Assembly: GCA_017590115.1 (NCBI GenBank)
Contig: JAGGNK010011225.1
Coordinates: 435,387 to 499,386, forward strand
Direction of reading: 5' to 3'
Length of the DNA: 64,000 nucleotides
Origin: Montifringilla adamsi
Lineage: Eukaryota; Chordata; Aves; Passeriformes; Passeridae
Positions 35,801-49,200 of the stretch are shown here, one piece after another. The notes under the pieces were generated by a model that searched no databases, had not been told where the DNA came from, and worked only from the letters and a program-made list of their open reading frames with translations. The position numbers were made by a program, and so were the translations under genes. Numbering within the stretch: position 1 is the stretch's first letter; every line of letters starts with the position of its first letter.

Positions 35801-38800
35801 TTTTTCTAAATCCTTTTCCCTACTACTCAAAGCTTTTTATACCCTGTTTACTGCTCCCTGTTGTACCCCGCCAACAATTCTCCATTTTAGGAAGTACTTG
35901 GATCTATTCCCTGGTCATGCACTGACTTGTTAATAGATGATCTAGTTCTAATCACAAAATTCACGGGCCAGAATTTTTTAAAGCTCTATTGAAAGTATGT
36001 GTTATTTAGTGATCTCAGCACTAACTTTCATTCCTTGATATACAATATGAATTTACTGGCTTATAACGAGATCATGTAACGACTCTGAAAGTCTCTCAAC
36101 ACAGTTAAAATAAATGATTGCACCTTACAGTAACATTCATCAGGATAGAAGCCAACACATTCCACAGAAAGTGAGGGAGAGTTTCTTCTTTATTCATCAA
36201 CCAAAAAAGGTGTTCAAATCGCAATACTCTTACAGGAGACACTCAGGACGTGTTGCTAACAACTCAACAAAGTGCATCAACGGCCCAGCCACAGCATACA
36301 ACAGATGAGAAAAATAAAACTACCCAACATGTTCTGAACTCTGAAGAAAGGAAAAAAAAGATTTTATAATACCACTTCACAGTTCAGATGAACTCAAGCT
36401 ATAAAGTACAGACTTAGCTCTCAGCTTCTAAACACATCAGTGCTTGGGATGTTACAGTCTCATAGACTGTAAGTTAATTCCTTAATGCTAAATGAAAACC
36501 AGTGTCAGGGGTAGGTTTTATTTCATTCTTCTTAGCTGTGTGCAGCATCCACTGCTGAGACCTATACTGAGAATAGCCATAAGAAATGCATTATTATTAA
36601 AAAGCTCCTGGTATTGATTTGATTTGTTTATGCTGTGATTTATAAAGTGATGAATTTTTCCTCTTCCCAAGGAAATAGAAACATCCTTTGATCCACTCTG
36701 CTATTCAGAAAAGCCCTGCAGGCGGAGCAGCTGTGGGGTATTTGCTTTCCTTATATCCATATCAATGCATATGTTAAAAAAAAAAGAAGTCCTTTCCAGG
36801 TCAGTATTTTCACTGCTGATGATAAACACATTGCTGCTCTCCACAGATGGTGTATCTAAAACACACATGGAGAAAAATACTAGCATTCCTGTTAAGGAAA
36901 AAAAAAAATAAAAATTCCAAGGTTTAGGTCTTCTCAGTAGGAATTATCCAACCTGGCTGAGGAAGCATCTCAGCCTCTGTAGCTGAGAAATTTAAACTCA
37001 TGACATTTTATGGCAGAATGAGTTTTAATCTATCAAAAAGCTCTGAGGTTCAGGCCTGTAGGGGTTCAAGAAACATATTTGGAGAACAACAAATCTGGGG
37101 GGAATGTGGTGAATTCCTGGCCCCTTGAAATCTGTTCATTCACAAGAGTGGGAAGTTCCAGCAGGGACAGCAGCTGGCAGGTCGGGCTAAGGGACACTCA
37201 TGAGTTTTTTGAGCATAAACAAAAATTCAGTCTTCTGTGCAAGTCCTAAGGAGACTGCAGTAAGAAAAAGACCACCTGAACTCTCCTGGAACAAACCTCT
37301 GTGGAGCACAGGCGTGCTCAAGCAGAAGCTGTAAACTCCTGGAAGGAGTAACGTCGGAACTCCAATACAGGACAATGTAGGCAAATGTACAGTGCCTGAA
37401 AGAATGTGCCAAACCTTCACGGAATCTGTGTCCGCCAGCTCTCTAGTGTTTGGTCAATTGCTTGTGGACAGAAAGGAATATACTTGCAGAAAAACATCCT
37501 CATGTGAAATATTAAAGTTCCAGTTTTTCTTGGATTCAATCAGGTACCCCACCTGATACTTTAAGAAATGCTATTTCACCAGTGCCAATTTTGTGTATAG
37601 ACGCAGAATCCACGACATTTCAGTCTGCTCCAGGTCTGTGGTTCTGCTTAGGATATTACATACAAATATAACAGCAAGAGTGATGAGAAATCCCAACTAC
37701 AAGAGATCCTCAATCATGTGTTCATATGATAAGGAGAACAAAAACTTGTGTGGAGTAATAATTCCAAATATTCAATATATTATGCATAAAGAAAACATAA
37801 AAAGGCATTTCTAATACCATTCCACCTCTTTACCAGTTCACACAGCATTGCTAAGGGAGCATGGATTGCACCTTCCGATTTATGTGCTTATTTCCAACAC
37901 TTTACTAAAGGAATTAGTGATGTATAATAGTAGAGAAATATGAATCCTCTTTTTTGTTCTTTCTTTCTTGGAACAAAAGATGCACCAATTCTTGCCTGCA
38001 GGTGGATGGTCATGCTGGGACTAAGAAGGAACTCAGGTGAGTTGTGGCTCCAGGAGAGCTCAGCATAGGAGGTACTCAGACAAGAATTGCTATGGCATTA
38101 TTTTATAACTATGCTCCACTGAGTAAAAAGAAAGCAGTAATCTGAAATAGTCATTACAGGTTTCTTCCCAGACAGTAGTGTACAGATATTGTACCTGCCC
38201 CAAGGATTTGGAGGAATGTGGAAACATAGATCCCTCTTCCTGCTCAGTACATATATGTGCAAAAGACATGCAGCTTGCTGCCTGAATAGTTACCTTCTGC
38301 TAAAATTTTTAAAATTAATACATGTTCTTTTCTGCAAGAAAAAGAATGAGTGGTCTTAGGCTGTTATGCAAAATAGGAAAGTCCTTTCTTTCAAACACTA
38401 TGAAATGTTTATTTTAATTTGTTAACTAATTTAGAAACAGCAACTTTCTAAATGGTTCTGGGACATATTTGATATGTTCCTCATTTCTCTGGCCAGGTTC
38501 CTCTCCATTCACAATCACACTGGATAAAAAATATTCAGAACTATTGGTATATGTGAAATCTCTTGCCAGGCCCACTGTTCAGTCTTCTGAGAAGTGCCTT
38601 AATAGGGCACTGTTTGATCAGAGGGGAGTAGCCAGAGACAGTATATGCAAACAGGATGTAAAGGCCAGCTTATGTGACAAAAGCCCCTCAGAGTAAGCCT
38701 CAGTAAACCACTGCCCTAAACTCACTAATGGGCAACTTTAGAATTAAAAATCTATTTTTCAATTTAACACAGCACCATATTTTGCACAGATGACTCAGAA

Positions 38801-41800
38801 CAAAGAATAAAATCCTCCAACCACATGCCAGAAACAGCAGCAGTCACTTTAATCACTTTATATCATTATTTACTGCTTGCTACCATAGAAGCAGATGACT
38901 TTGCCATAAACAACAAAAATAAAAAGAATTCTACCAAGTTTCTCATTCCACTGGGCTGAGAATTCAGTACCTCGTGACAGACCTACAAACAAACACACCA
39001 GAACACACCAGAACAAACAGCTTCTGTTCTCATTGTTTTTCACCTGACTCAAAAACTGCCACCACCATCAAATGGCTCATCACTTACTTCCCTGCTCATT
39101 CTGGTTCCCTGAACTTTGGTCCTTACTAGGCCTATTTTTTTCAAGTTCAATTCCATTCAATATCATATGCCATGTATAAAAGTTTAAAACTTTCTCATTC
39201 ATGAAATACTATACCATGCTCCAATCATTCAGGCAGGACAGGGATCAGGGAGCCTTTCTGGTCTTTGGGTTGGGGTGTTATTCCTCTGTGTGGCCACAAA
39301 TACCTCATGGCAACACAGGAATTGCACACTTTATTATTTGTTGGGACAGAGAGGAATGGCTGCTTTGGGAATTAAATGCAGTAGTTCAAACCTGAAATGC
39401 CTTCCACTATATATTCCCCAGGGAAGCATATACAACTCCAGGTACGCTCTGCCATGCACTGCCATCAACTACAGCCACTGTGAGATAAGAGGCCATTTTT
39501 CTTCAGCTTTCCCTTAGCTGGAATGTGCTTTACAAACACGTTTCCTCTTCCAGCTAAAACTCCTCTAGTCTTTGGGCTAAGCTCCCCCACTGCTGCAAAT
39601 ACAAAACCATCCTAAAGTCAAAGCTGCTGCACCTAAATACACTCATGTTTCCTGCCTCCTGTGTTAACATTCAGCTCTTCAACAGGGTCAAAGATGACAC
39701 ACGTGGATTGAAGCAAAAAAACCCAAAACAAGTAAATGAATGGAAAATGATGAAGCACTGTTTTCAAAATCACTGTATCTAAAGTTTGGTTCTGAAGGCC
39801 AGTGAATAACTTACTACATAGCCTCAGCATGCTTGTGTAAGATTTCTGTTGTTTGATAGTCTATTATTTATTGGTATAGCTTCCTTCTTTCAGTCGTGAA
39901 CATATAAAATCCAGTTATTTTCTAAGGAAGACCTGGATCTCTGCATTTTTTTTCTTAGTCACAAGGTGCATTTTAGAGAAGATTGATGCTTTCACAATGA
40001 CATGTTGTCTTAAATGCACAATAAAATGACAACTATTTTATTGTACCTCATAGAAAGATATACATAACCACACACAAGCTTTCTCTTTTCAAAGTTCAAG
40101 ATAGTTTCTTCAGCAGACCACAGTCTAGTCTGAGCTGTTTATAATTTAGGGTCAGACCGTTCATTCTCACATTATTACAGGGATGCGTTCTGGCAGGGAA
40201 CATGAAATCTTCCTCTTTTCCTGAGTTGGTGCAGTGCCAAAGGAAATTCTGAGAATTGCTCCTTGCAAACATACTGTCATCTGAGAGCAGTGACCTTCTG
40301 TGGCATATGTTCAAAATTTTGTCTCCTCTAATATTTCCAGGCTGGTTTCCTTCACCAAGTGTCATAAGAATTATCTCAAGACCCTTGTTAGTCTGACTTG
40401 CACACTGTGGGCATGCATTTTAAGCGAGATAGATGCCAGCTCCCTAAAGCAAGCAATATGTAAAGAAGGCTCTGCCCAGACATTTCTAATTTTAGTGTAT
40501 GAGGTGGCGTCCTGAGAAAATAATTTTGGGAATGAGAGCACCTGAATCAACCCACTAATGAAAAATTACAGGACAGAGGTGGCAGAGGCGCTTAGTGAGG
40601 TATGACCAGATGAGTCTGTCCAATTGTACACAGATCTCTACTGCATTTTACTTCATTAAACAATATCCTAACTACATGGGATCTTTTTGCAGATGCTGTA
40701 TGGCAGTTCCCACAATCTGGGACAAAGGGGACCCATACCACACAGTGGTGACGTAGGTCCATTCAGGTAGTGTTATGTCACCTGCAACAATTCCTGCAGT
40801 CGTATCACCTGGAATGTTATTGAAACACCACAGTGCCATCAGGCACATGTGCTAAACTTCATCTGCTCTGTTTGAGACACAACCTCAAAGTCTCATTTGC
40901 CATGTAAGCTCCTTCCCCCTTGCCCCAGTAGGCTCTGCAGCCAACAGGATCTGCCTTTCCCTGCTCTGCTTTCACCTCTGCTTCTGCTAGCCCATGCCAT
41001 AATCCAAGGCAGCTGCTGGCATCACAAGGAATGACTGCAAGAAAGCTTGCATTCCTGGACTTTTTTTCCATGGAAAATAATTTGACTTTTGGCATTTATT
41101 TTTGTTTGAAATAATGTAGGGAAAACATACTTGAATGATAACTGCACGGATACTTTCTGTCAAGTGAGACACAAGAAGCCCCACGGAAAGAGTACAGGAG
41201 GCAACATGATTTTCCCTAACATTTTTTTTTAATTTTTTTTTTATCCTTTCTCTGCTTTCCACTGTATCAGGCAGAAGCTACAGCACATCAAATATCACTT
41301 CTGTTCCAGCCAGCTCCTGCCTCCTTATGCCTCCCTGCTTGGAGGGCAGGCTGCTGCAGGCTTCCTTCTCCCCTGTGTATGCCTTAGGTTCATCTTAAGT
41401 TCTTTCCTTTCAGCAATCCTTGTCCCCTCCTGTGTTGCTAAAATTTCCCGTTTCTTACTTTTAAAAGCTGCCTGCTTCTCCACTGCTTAGTAGCTGTGAG
41501 TGTCCTGTGCCCAAGTGTCTTGCTGCAGGGGTTAAAAACCAGACAGAAGTTTGACATCTTATAAGTCAATTAAAATCAGGGGAAGAAAATGACAATTATA
41601 GTTAATCTATAGAGCTGGCCAGTTTTCAGATTCACAGGGGAAATATTATGGGTTAGAGAGAGAAGATGAACATTTTTAATAAGGACACATTTTTTTATTC
41701 ACTAACAGAGGAGACATTGGGGTTGAGACAACCACTTCTCAAGGAAATTTCTAGGAACAACATTTGATCTTAACTGCAGAAATCTGTGGGTCTGCTTCAG

Positions 41801-43086
41801 TATTAGGTTCATCAGTTTTGGTAAAACTTCAATGAAAAAAACAACTTGAAATATCAAGAAAATAAAAAGGGCAAGTGATTTTAATAATGTGATGCTAAAT
41901 AATCAGTGCTGTGCATGAATTTATAAATGCTTTTATTTATCTAGAATTGTATTTTTTCTCTAATTTTTTCACTTGTGTCTGTTTTTTTGGTGCCATTTAT
42001 GACTTCAGTCCTTCAGTAAAAAGCCACAAGTTTTGCAATAACTATACCATTTTGTTTCTGGACTTTCTAGCTCCTTTTTGGTGGGGCAGCCTGTTTTTCT
42101 TTATGTTTTTGAGTTTTTTTCATGAACTAATGCTCAGGAAATTCTTATATGATGCGCATTACAGGGGAAGGGGCATCTCTGTTTATCTACAGGATGGAAA
42201 TTGTTTAGCCTTTGTGGTTTCTGAAAGATGTTTGTAGGCAAAACAGAGCCCAAAATACAGCCTAATCCACAGTGATATATTAGTTCTCCTTTCCTGTCAG
42301 CTTTCCTAAACCAAGATTTCGCCTTGTCTGCGAACATTCCCTTGAAGAGGGCAGCTTGGATGGCTTCCACATCCTAACTCTCTGATTTGTGGCAGCTATG
42401 ATCAAGTGGGAATAGAGCTTGTTACAGTAATCCATCAGTGGTTTAACACATGCAGGAACATCCCAAGGAGGGAGACTTTGGGCGACATGGGGAAGGTTAA
42501 GGCTATAATTTCTCTTAATGTGATTTTGTCTGGCCTTTTTAGATTTTTGTCCGCTTTGGGCAGGGACACTGGATCAGCAAACCACAGACTGAAAGACTGT
42601 GCTCAATTTTGCATGCTCTTAGACCTAATTTTTTTTCTTTTTAAGTGACAGCAGTAGGTTAAGCTTTCTTCCACTTTCTATGACTGAAAAACAGAAGAAC
42701 CACTTGGGAGAATATCATACATGGTGGTGAGAATTTTGGAAAACAAAGGCTCTTCTCCTTTGTGGTAATTTTTCTTCATAGCGATTAACTTGATCTCAAT
42801 CTAAGAAAAAAGGGAAATAACTTCTTAGCAAAGAGAAGAACCAGGAAATGAGAAACCAATATACCTAAATGTTAAAAAACTAAGAATCACTCAAATAAAA
42901 AACAAAAACATAATAGAAAGTTAAAATCTTCCAAACATGAGAAACCAAACTCACTGAAGGCAATAAACCAGAGCCTAAACATACGCTGTACAAGAGGAAA
43001 ACTAGGAGAAAAGAGATGGGATCTAAAGAGGAAGTATCTAAGGATATAAAACTATAAAACAAAAGACCCAAATTCCTTTATGGTAC

Positions 43087-43150
<64 letters not shown>

Positions 43151-43246
43151 TCTAAAGAGGAAGTATCTAAGGATATAAAACTATAAAACAAAAGACCCAA
43201 ATTCCTTTATGGTACCAAAAAAAAAAAAAAAAAAAAAAAAAAGTAC

Positions 43247-43283
<37 letters not shown>

Positions 43284-46200
43284 GAGAGAAAAAGAAAAGT
43301 AGGAGGTCCTGGATCACTGGGGAGAAAAAAACTGAGGAAGACAAAAATTAGAGAAGGGAAGCAAGATTACTTCTTTTCATCCAACTTCACCACAGAGGAT
43401 GTTGGAGAAAAACCTACTTTGGTGCTCCTTTCCTTTTTCTGTATTATATTTTTAAGAGATGAGAACTAATAGCAAGGTTTGAAACCTTACTAGCAGAAAC
43501 AAATGTTGGAGAGAGATGGTATCTTACAAAGCAGTAAACAAATAGAATACAGTAATTCTGACATCAAAATAAAGAAATTGAGCCACTGGTTAAAATGAGT
43601 ATGAATATGTATGAAAATGTACTTGGTAACTTGGAGAATCAGAGGATAGCAAAAGTTTGGCTATCCCTAGAAAAGCAGCAAAGTTGATGCAGAGGTCTAG
43701 GTTTCATTACTTTATCTGGTAACTTGGCTGAAATGATGAGTGACAGGAAACTTAATACATAAAAATAACCACTATGTTCTGAATGCTTATGAAATAGGAA
43801 ATAGATAAGACTAAGTAAAGAAAATTAAATTTCAAAATCTTTTCAAGGGACTCATGGGAGGCCACCTATGAATTGTGAGGCTAAGAGAGCAAAAGAAGAG
43901 AAGGAATACACCTTGATTCTCATTTGTTGACAGGGCTAACAGCAGACGTCTCATGGTTTGTACTTTGTATTTCAAAATTATCTGGAAACAAGGAAGCACA
44001 TCCAGATGGCAAAACCTACAGATGGCAGGAAATTATTTAGATTAGTCCTGACTGAAGATTATTAGGGGTTTGAGAGATAAACCGTAAATCTTCTTCAGCA
44101 GATCATGATCACTGCTGTAGACTGCAATGAAGTGCACAACTCTCTGTTGAGAGTTCTGAATGCTCTGTCAGCTCAGGAGACTGCCTGGATGACCTTGGGA
44201 ACTGCCCTGGGACAATGGGTGTCCAAAGGCAAAGGGTAGCAGCAGTCAAAGAACACAGAGAAAACCTCAGAACATCTAACAGAATGTAGCAGAATGTACA
44301 AACATACATTGATATACATTGATAAGGAGAGGCTGGGGTACTGTACTTACTACTGTTTAATACATTCTAAAAAAGTAAGATGAAGGAAAAGTGTGGAAAT
44401 GGTCTTATAAACAAAAGATATAAAAGGATGATTTAAGACTTAGACAAGCATCTGAGCAGCCTGGTTTATCTGGTCTCGCACTGAAAAGGGTGATGGATCA
44501 TATGACCTTCAGAGATCCTTTCCAACCTAAGTTATTCTGTTAATTAGAAAGAAAAAATATTTTTACTGCTCAGTATGTTCAGACAGTAATTCCTGAAACC
44601 AGCAAACTAAACAGCAGAAAAAAAACAGATTATGAATTCATTGTTGCAAGAACTGCACTAGGAGCCAAAATAAGATTTCATTTTTGCAGTTTAAAAAAAA
44701 AAGTATTGTATTATACAAATGTCCTGGATTGTGAGGGCAGACAGAGTTGTTTGCCCCCACACTTTCCAGCTCCTCTCCCAACATCCAAATAAGGTGGCCT
44801 TTGGAAAAGAAATCATTCCTCTATTTGATAATGAGAATTATGGCTCATGAAATAACATTTTTTGTAGGAGGAATTTTTCATTCCCTTAGAAACTTGTCCT
44901 CTTTTGTCAAGCAGCTGGTATTGGCCACTGTCTGAATCGAGACACTGGACTAGAAGAACACTATAATTATCTGCTGTAATTATTACCATTTCCATGAGAC
45001 ATGACTCCTAAAGAGAATTTTTATGGTTGCTATCTCTGGAGATGATCAAAACCCACCTGGACTTTTCTTCTGCAACCTGCTTTAGATGAACCTGCTTTAG
45101 AAGGAGGCTGGACTAAGTCATATGCTGATGTCCTGTCCAACCCCAGCAATTCTGTGGTTCTGTGAGTTAAACCAAGTATTTCAAAGACTCTTTAATTCTG
45201 GAGACAAATTTTATTAGTAAAAAATTAATTCCTTGCATTCGATTTAAAATACAATCAGTTATCTGCCTTATAAAAGAGATTCCCCCAAGCCATAGAATAA
45301 ATATGTTTGAAGATACTGGTCAAATAAAGTTTTGACCTGAAAATAGTTCCTAATATTTATATACATTAATAATGTACATAACATTAACATGGCTGTCTTA
45401 ACCAATGGCTGCCTAAGAGTGCACTGATGAGGGAACCTTGTGACAGACAGAAATAAAGTTCAGAAGAGGGAGTACTGGTGTCTTTGGAGCTCAGTGCAAA
45501 CGACACAAGGAACACACTTTTATAAATAGTGCTGCAACCAAGGAGGATCAAAAAATCAAAGAAGAGAATAGAAAAAAAATCTTAAATATTTCTCTTCAGA
45601 GAGGTGTTATAAAAATGTACATATAGATGTATTTACCTACTGGACATACCTTGGCTGACCTAGTGATGGCCCCGATCTCTGAATAAAGATCAGTGCTGTC
45701 TGGGAACTTTTCTACCACCATAGTGCAGACGTGGTGCAGGAGAGACTGTTTGTGCACTGTGTCCTTGACTTCTGGAACCTTCTCGAGGTAGCTCAACTCA
45801 AAAGCTTTGGCCTGTAATGGAAAAAAAGACATTAAAAATAAAAGGACATTCAAAATAAAGACATTAAAAAAAGAAATTAAAAATAAAAATGCTTACTCCT
45901 TCCCATGCAGATTAGTAGACAAAAATGATGACCAGTAAGGGGCAGAGGGGAAAGAAAAATCCTACAGGAGAGGAAACTCATTGCTTTTTTAATTTTTAAC
46001 TTGCTGAAGACTAGGCCTAAAATCAGTCCATTTACAGTGAAATGACTCATGACACAGTTCTCACACTTTGAATGCAAAGCATCAACCCTACACTTAAGGG
46101 AGTTACACAAGAAGAGTGCTTATCTCCACTTTCCTTCAGATTATGCTGAAAGAGGCAGCACACAACACCCTAACACAGAATAAAAGCATATTATATTCCC

Positions 46201-49200
46201 TAAATTATTTTTCTGGCACAAAATAAATAGTGGGTTGCAATTTTTACAATGGTTTTGACTACTGTTTTTTGAAGGAGAAAAGCTGCAGGGGAAATGCTTG
46301 GACTCAGGCTTACATTGGTTCCATTCAGAAAGTTCCCAATGGCTAGCAGAGTAGAAAGGATAAATCCCAAAGTTTTGTTGTGCTCCAGTTGGTCCATTCC
46401 CTCCTTCAGATCTAGCAGCGGTTCTGCAACTTCCTACCATAAGAACAGAAACAAGAAAGTGAAGGTTAGTTTTTAATTCTATGGTTTAGATTAATTACTG
46501 CATTAAAGTTCCTGAACTGGCGTCTTGCAGAGTGTAAACTGGCCATGTGTGCTGGCTTTCTTCCATGTTCCAGCTAATAAATCACATGCAAGGACAGCAA
46601 AAAAAGTACATAAAGTATTTTCCTACTGTTGTTCCTTTATGTATGCAACTGCCTTACTTGTCCTGGGGACTATCCTGTGATTCCAAACAGGAGAACGCTG
46701 CTGCATTTCAGCTAAATCCATGAACACCCCAAGCCCCAACTTATAAAAAAGCTTCTTAAAAGTATTTTTCCTAATCTTTGAACAACAAATTTAAAAAGTT
46801 AGAAACCTTGCTGACTTAAAATTTGTAGCTTGACTCTACAGATTTCTTCAAACGATAGCCATTTCTGTGTTTTAGATATGGTTTTGTGCTTGTGAGAATT
46901 TAAAACTGGAAAAAAAATCTGCTGTAAACATCAAACTTTACAATTAGTCTCATTTCAATATTTTAATTTAATGCATCTTCCACCCACACATGTTATCTGA
47001 GTATAGATGTGCATACTGGTAAGGTCTGAAATCATAAATTCTGTTCCATTACCTCAGGAAGCGAACTACACCAGAGAGTTCAAAGGAAGAGAGTGAGGGT
47101 AATTGAGTTGACAGAACTTATTTCTATGTCTCTGTGTGAGGCCCAGGGTTATTTATTTTGTATGCACACTAACAGTTCACATTGTTTCTAACTTCAAATG
47201 CCATTCTAAGCATCTGTGAGCAGAATTTTCTTCACAGAATCATAGAAAGGTTTCTATTGGAAAAGACCTGAGGATCATCTAGTTTCAACTCGTGTGCCAT
47301 GGGCAGGCAGACTTTTTTTCCCAGTTTCCCAAATTGTTATACTCTTTATGAGCCAAGAAACCAAAATTAAGCTGCTATTTTAGACCAAGAGGCAAAGTAA
47401 TTGAGAATTTAACTTTCTTGGAGATACACAATGGTTTCTTCAAGAACATCCATAAAAGATGAATGAAATACATTTCTAGTCCCTACAGAACAATTTGTCT
47501 CTTGGAAAGAATGTGGAAAATTCAAGACAAATTAAGAGATGAGATAGTGATCTAAGTAGTTTATACATCAGAAGAGAGGTGCTAAATAATCCAAGGCTTT
47601 ATTAAAGTGAATTTAAATGATCCTGCTGCACAATATTCTTTGAGTTGCTTTAAAGTCAGAGTTGATTTAGTTTGTTTTGTTGCATTATGGGATGACTCAA
47701 ACTGCTCTGAATCTGTGGTAAACATGGGCTTCTGAATTATTTCATTTAGATCAATTTTCAACCTGTCAAAAAAACATTCCCAAAAGACTAAGACTAACTT
47801 AAAACATTCTCCAGGTGAATAAGAAGGTGGCATAAGAGGCTTCCAGCCTAAACCAGGCCATACTGAGCCCTTCATTTAGCTATTCAGACAAGTTATCTGA
47901 TCTTAGACTTTTTGCATACAGTACACATTTATAATTACTCTTTATTTCTTATTTTATTTTAGGAATAAAAAACAATAAAAAGACTGTGCAAGATACTGAA
48001 CAATCAGACAAATTTCTGATTTTTTTCAAATTTACCCACTCTTGCTTCCTATAAAACTCACCTTCTACCTAAAGAGGGCAGATAGATAAGGCAGAGCTAC
48101 CTCATATCCTTGAAGGATATTTTTATTTTTCAGCTAAAAATTATGTTTGAATGAAATGTAAGGATTGGTCCAGAACTTCTGTCTGAAAAACACCTCATAA
48201 TGCCTGATTCAATGTTTGATGGACATGTACAAATGAACTCAACTCATTGTACTTTTTTCATTTCTACACCTGCTTTTATTAATTTTGTGATCTTTTAAGT
48301 TGTCTGCAGTGATCTTAATAAAAAAAAAAATCAAAGTTTCTATTGCTTTTTTAAGATCTTTATAGCTCCTTTGAGATAATAGAATTTGACAATATCTGCA
48401 TCATAAGTAATTCCATACGAGGAATGAGTAGCAACACAGTGCAATTTTTTTAATCTCTTTTGTCTGTGCATTTAAACTAGGATAACAAAAGGACGGAGAG
48501 GGAAATTATTGTTCCACTACCGACTTCGGTAAGCATTTATGTTAACATTCATTCATTTTTCTTTCATTTAAAATTTTCTATAGAGAGCAAAGAGTGAATA
48601 TTTATTCATCCAGTTCAGCTCCTCATAGACTGAGGACGTTCCCCACAAATGTACCCTGACTTGCCTCAGTTAATTAAATTCAAGCTAAGAAAGATGATTT
48701 CTCTTATTATGCCTGAAAAGCTTTTAATGAACATGAACATAAACAATGTATCACTTAATCCATTTCTTGAACAATTCATATTCGTTTCTTTCACGTTGTC
48801 AGAGATGAAGCTAAAACCTACTTAGGCAGAACTCTGTTCTTGGAGGTTAGCAGAAGAGTCTCATGTATGAGACCCTGGTCTTAGCAATAACTCAGGTATT
48901 TTGCACTGCTGGTAACAGGGACCATTGAAAACTTCCAGCCTCATGGAAATAATAGCACTCATATCTTACATAAAATGTATGTGTGAATTGGTAAACAATA
49001 TGAGTGCTGAACTAATTCTAATTAGTGCTAATTCTGAATGGCTATGAGTTTTCCTTATTACAAAATAAGATTAAAAAAGAAAAGATCAAGCAAATGCCGG
49101 ACAAAAATCAAAAGGCAAAGCCGTGGAGCTAAGTCATTTTGGGACCTATGTTTCATGAAGCGTTTGCCCTTTTGCAGATAGATCTTCTCCAAAAACATAG

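Larger units (their letters stand above)
35418..45649 (-). other. FHOD3: Intron (10.2 kb) within the FH2 region
   Basis: Phase-0 intron with gtatgt donor and ctcttttcag acceptor. It holds the 68-bp duplicated segment with long poly(A) runs (43020-43277) and two CR1 3' ends in plus orientation (about 44455-44540 and 45015-45166). No coding exon is recognised. The open frames here lack domains. Confidence 0.85.

Noticed and set aside
43209..43469. Lys-rich 86-codon open frame
   Set aside because: It is translated poly(A) and GA-rich repeat, not a protein.
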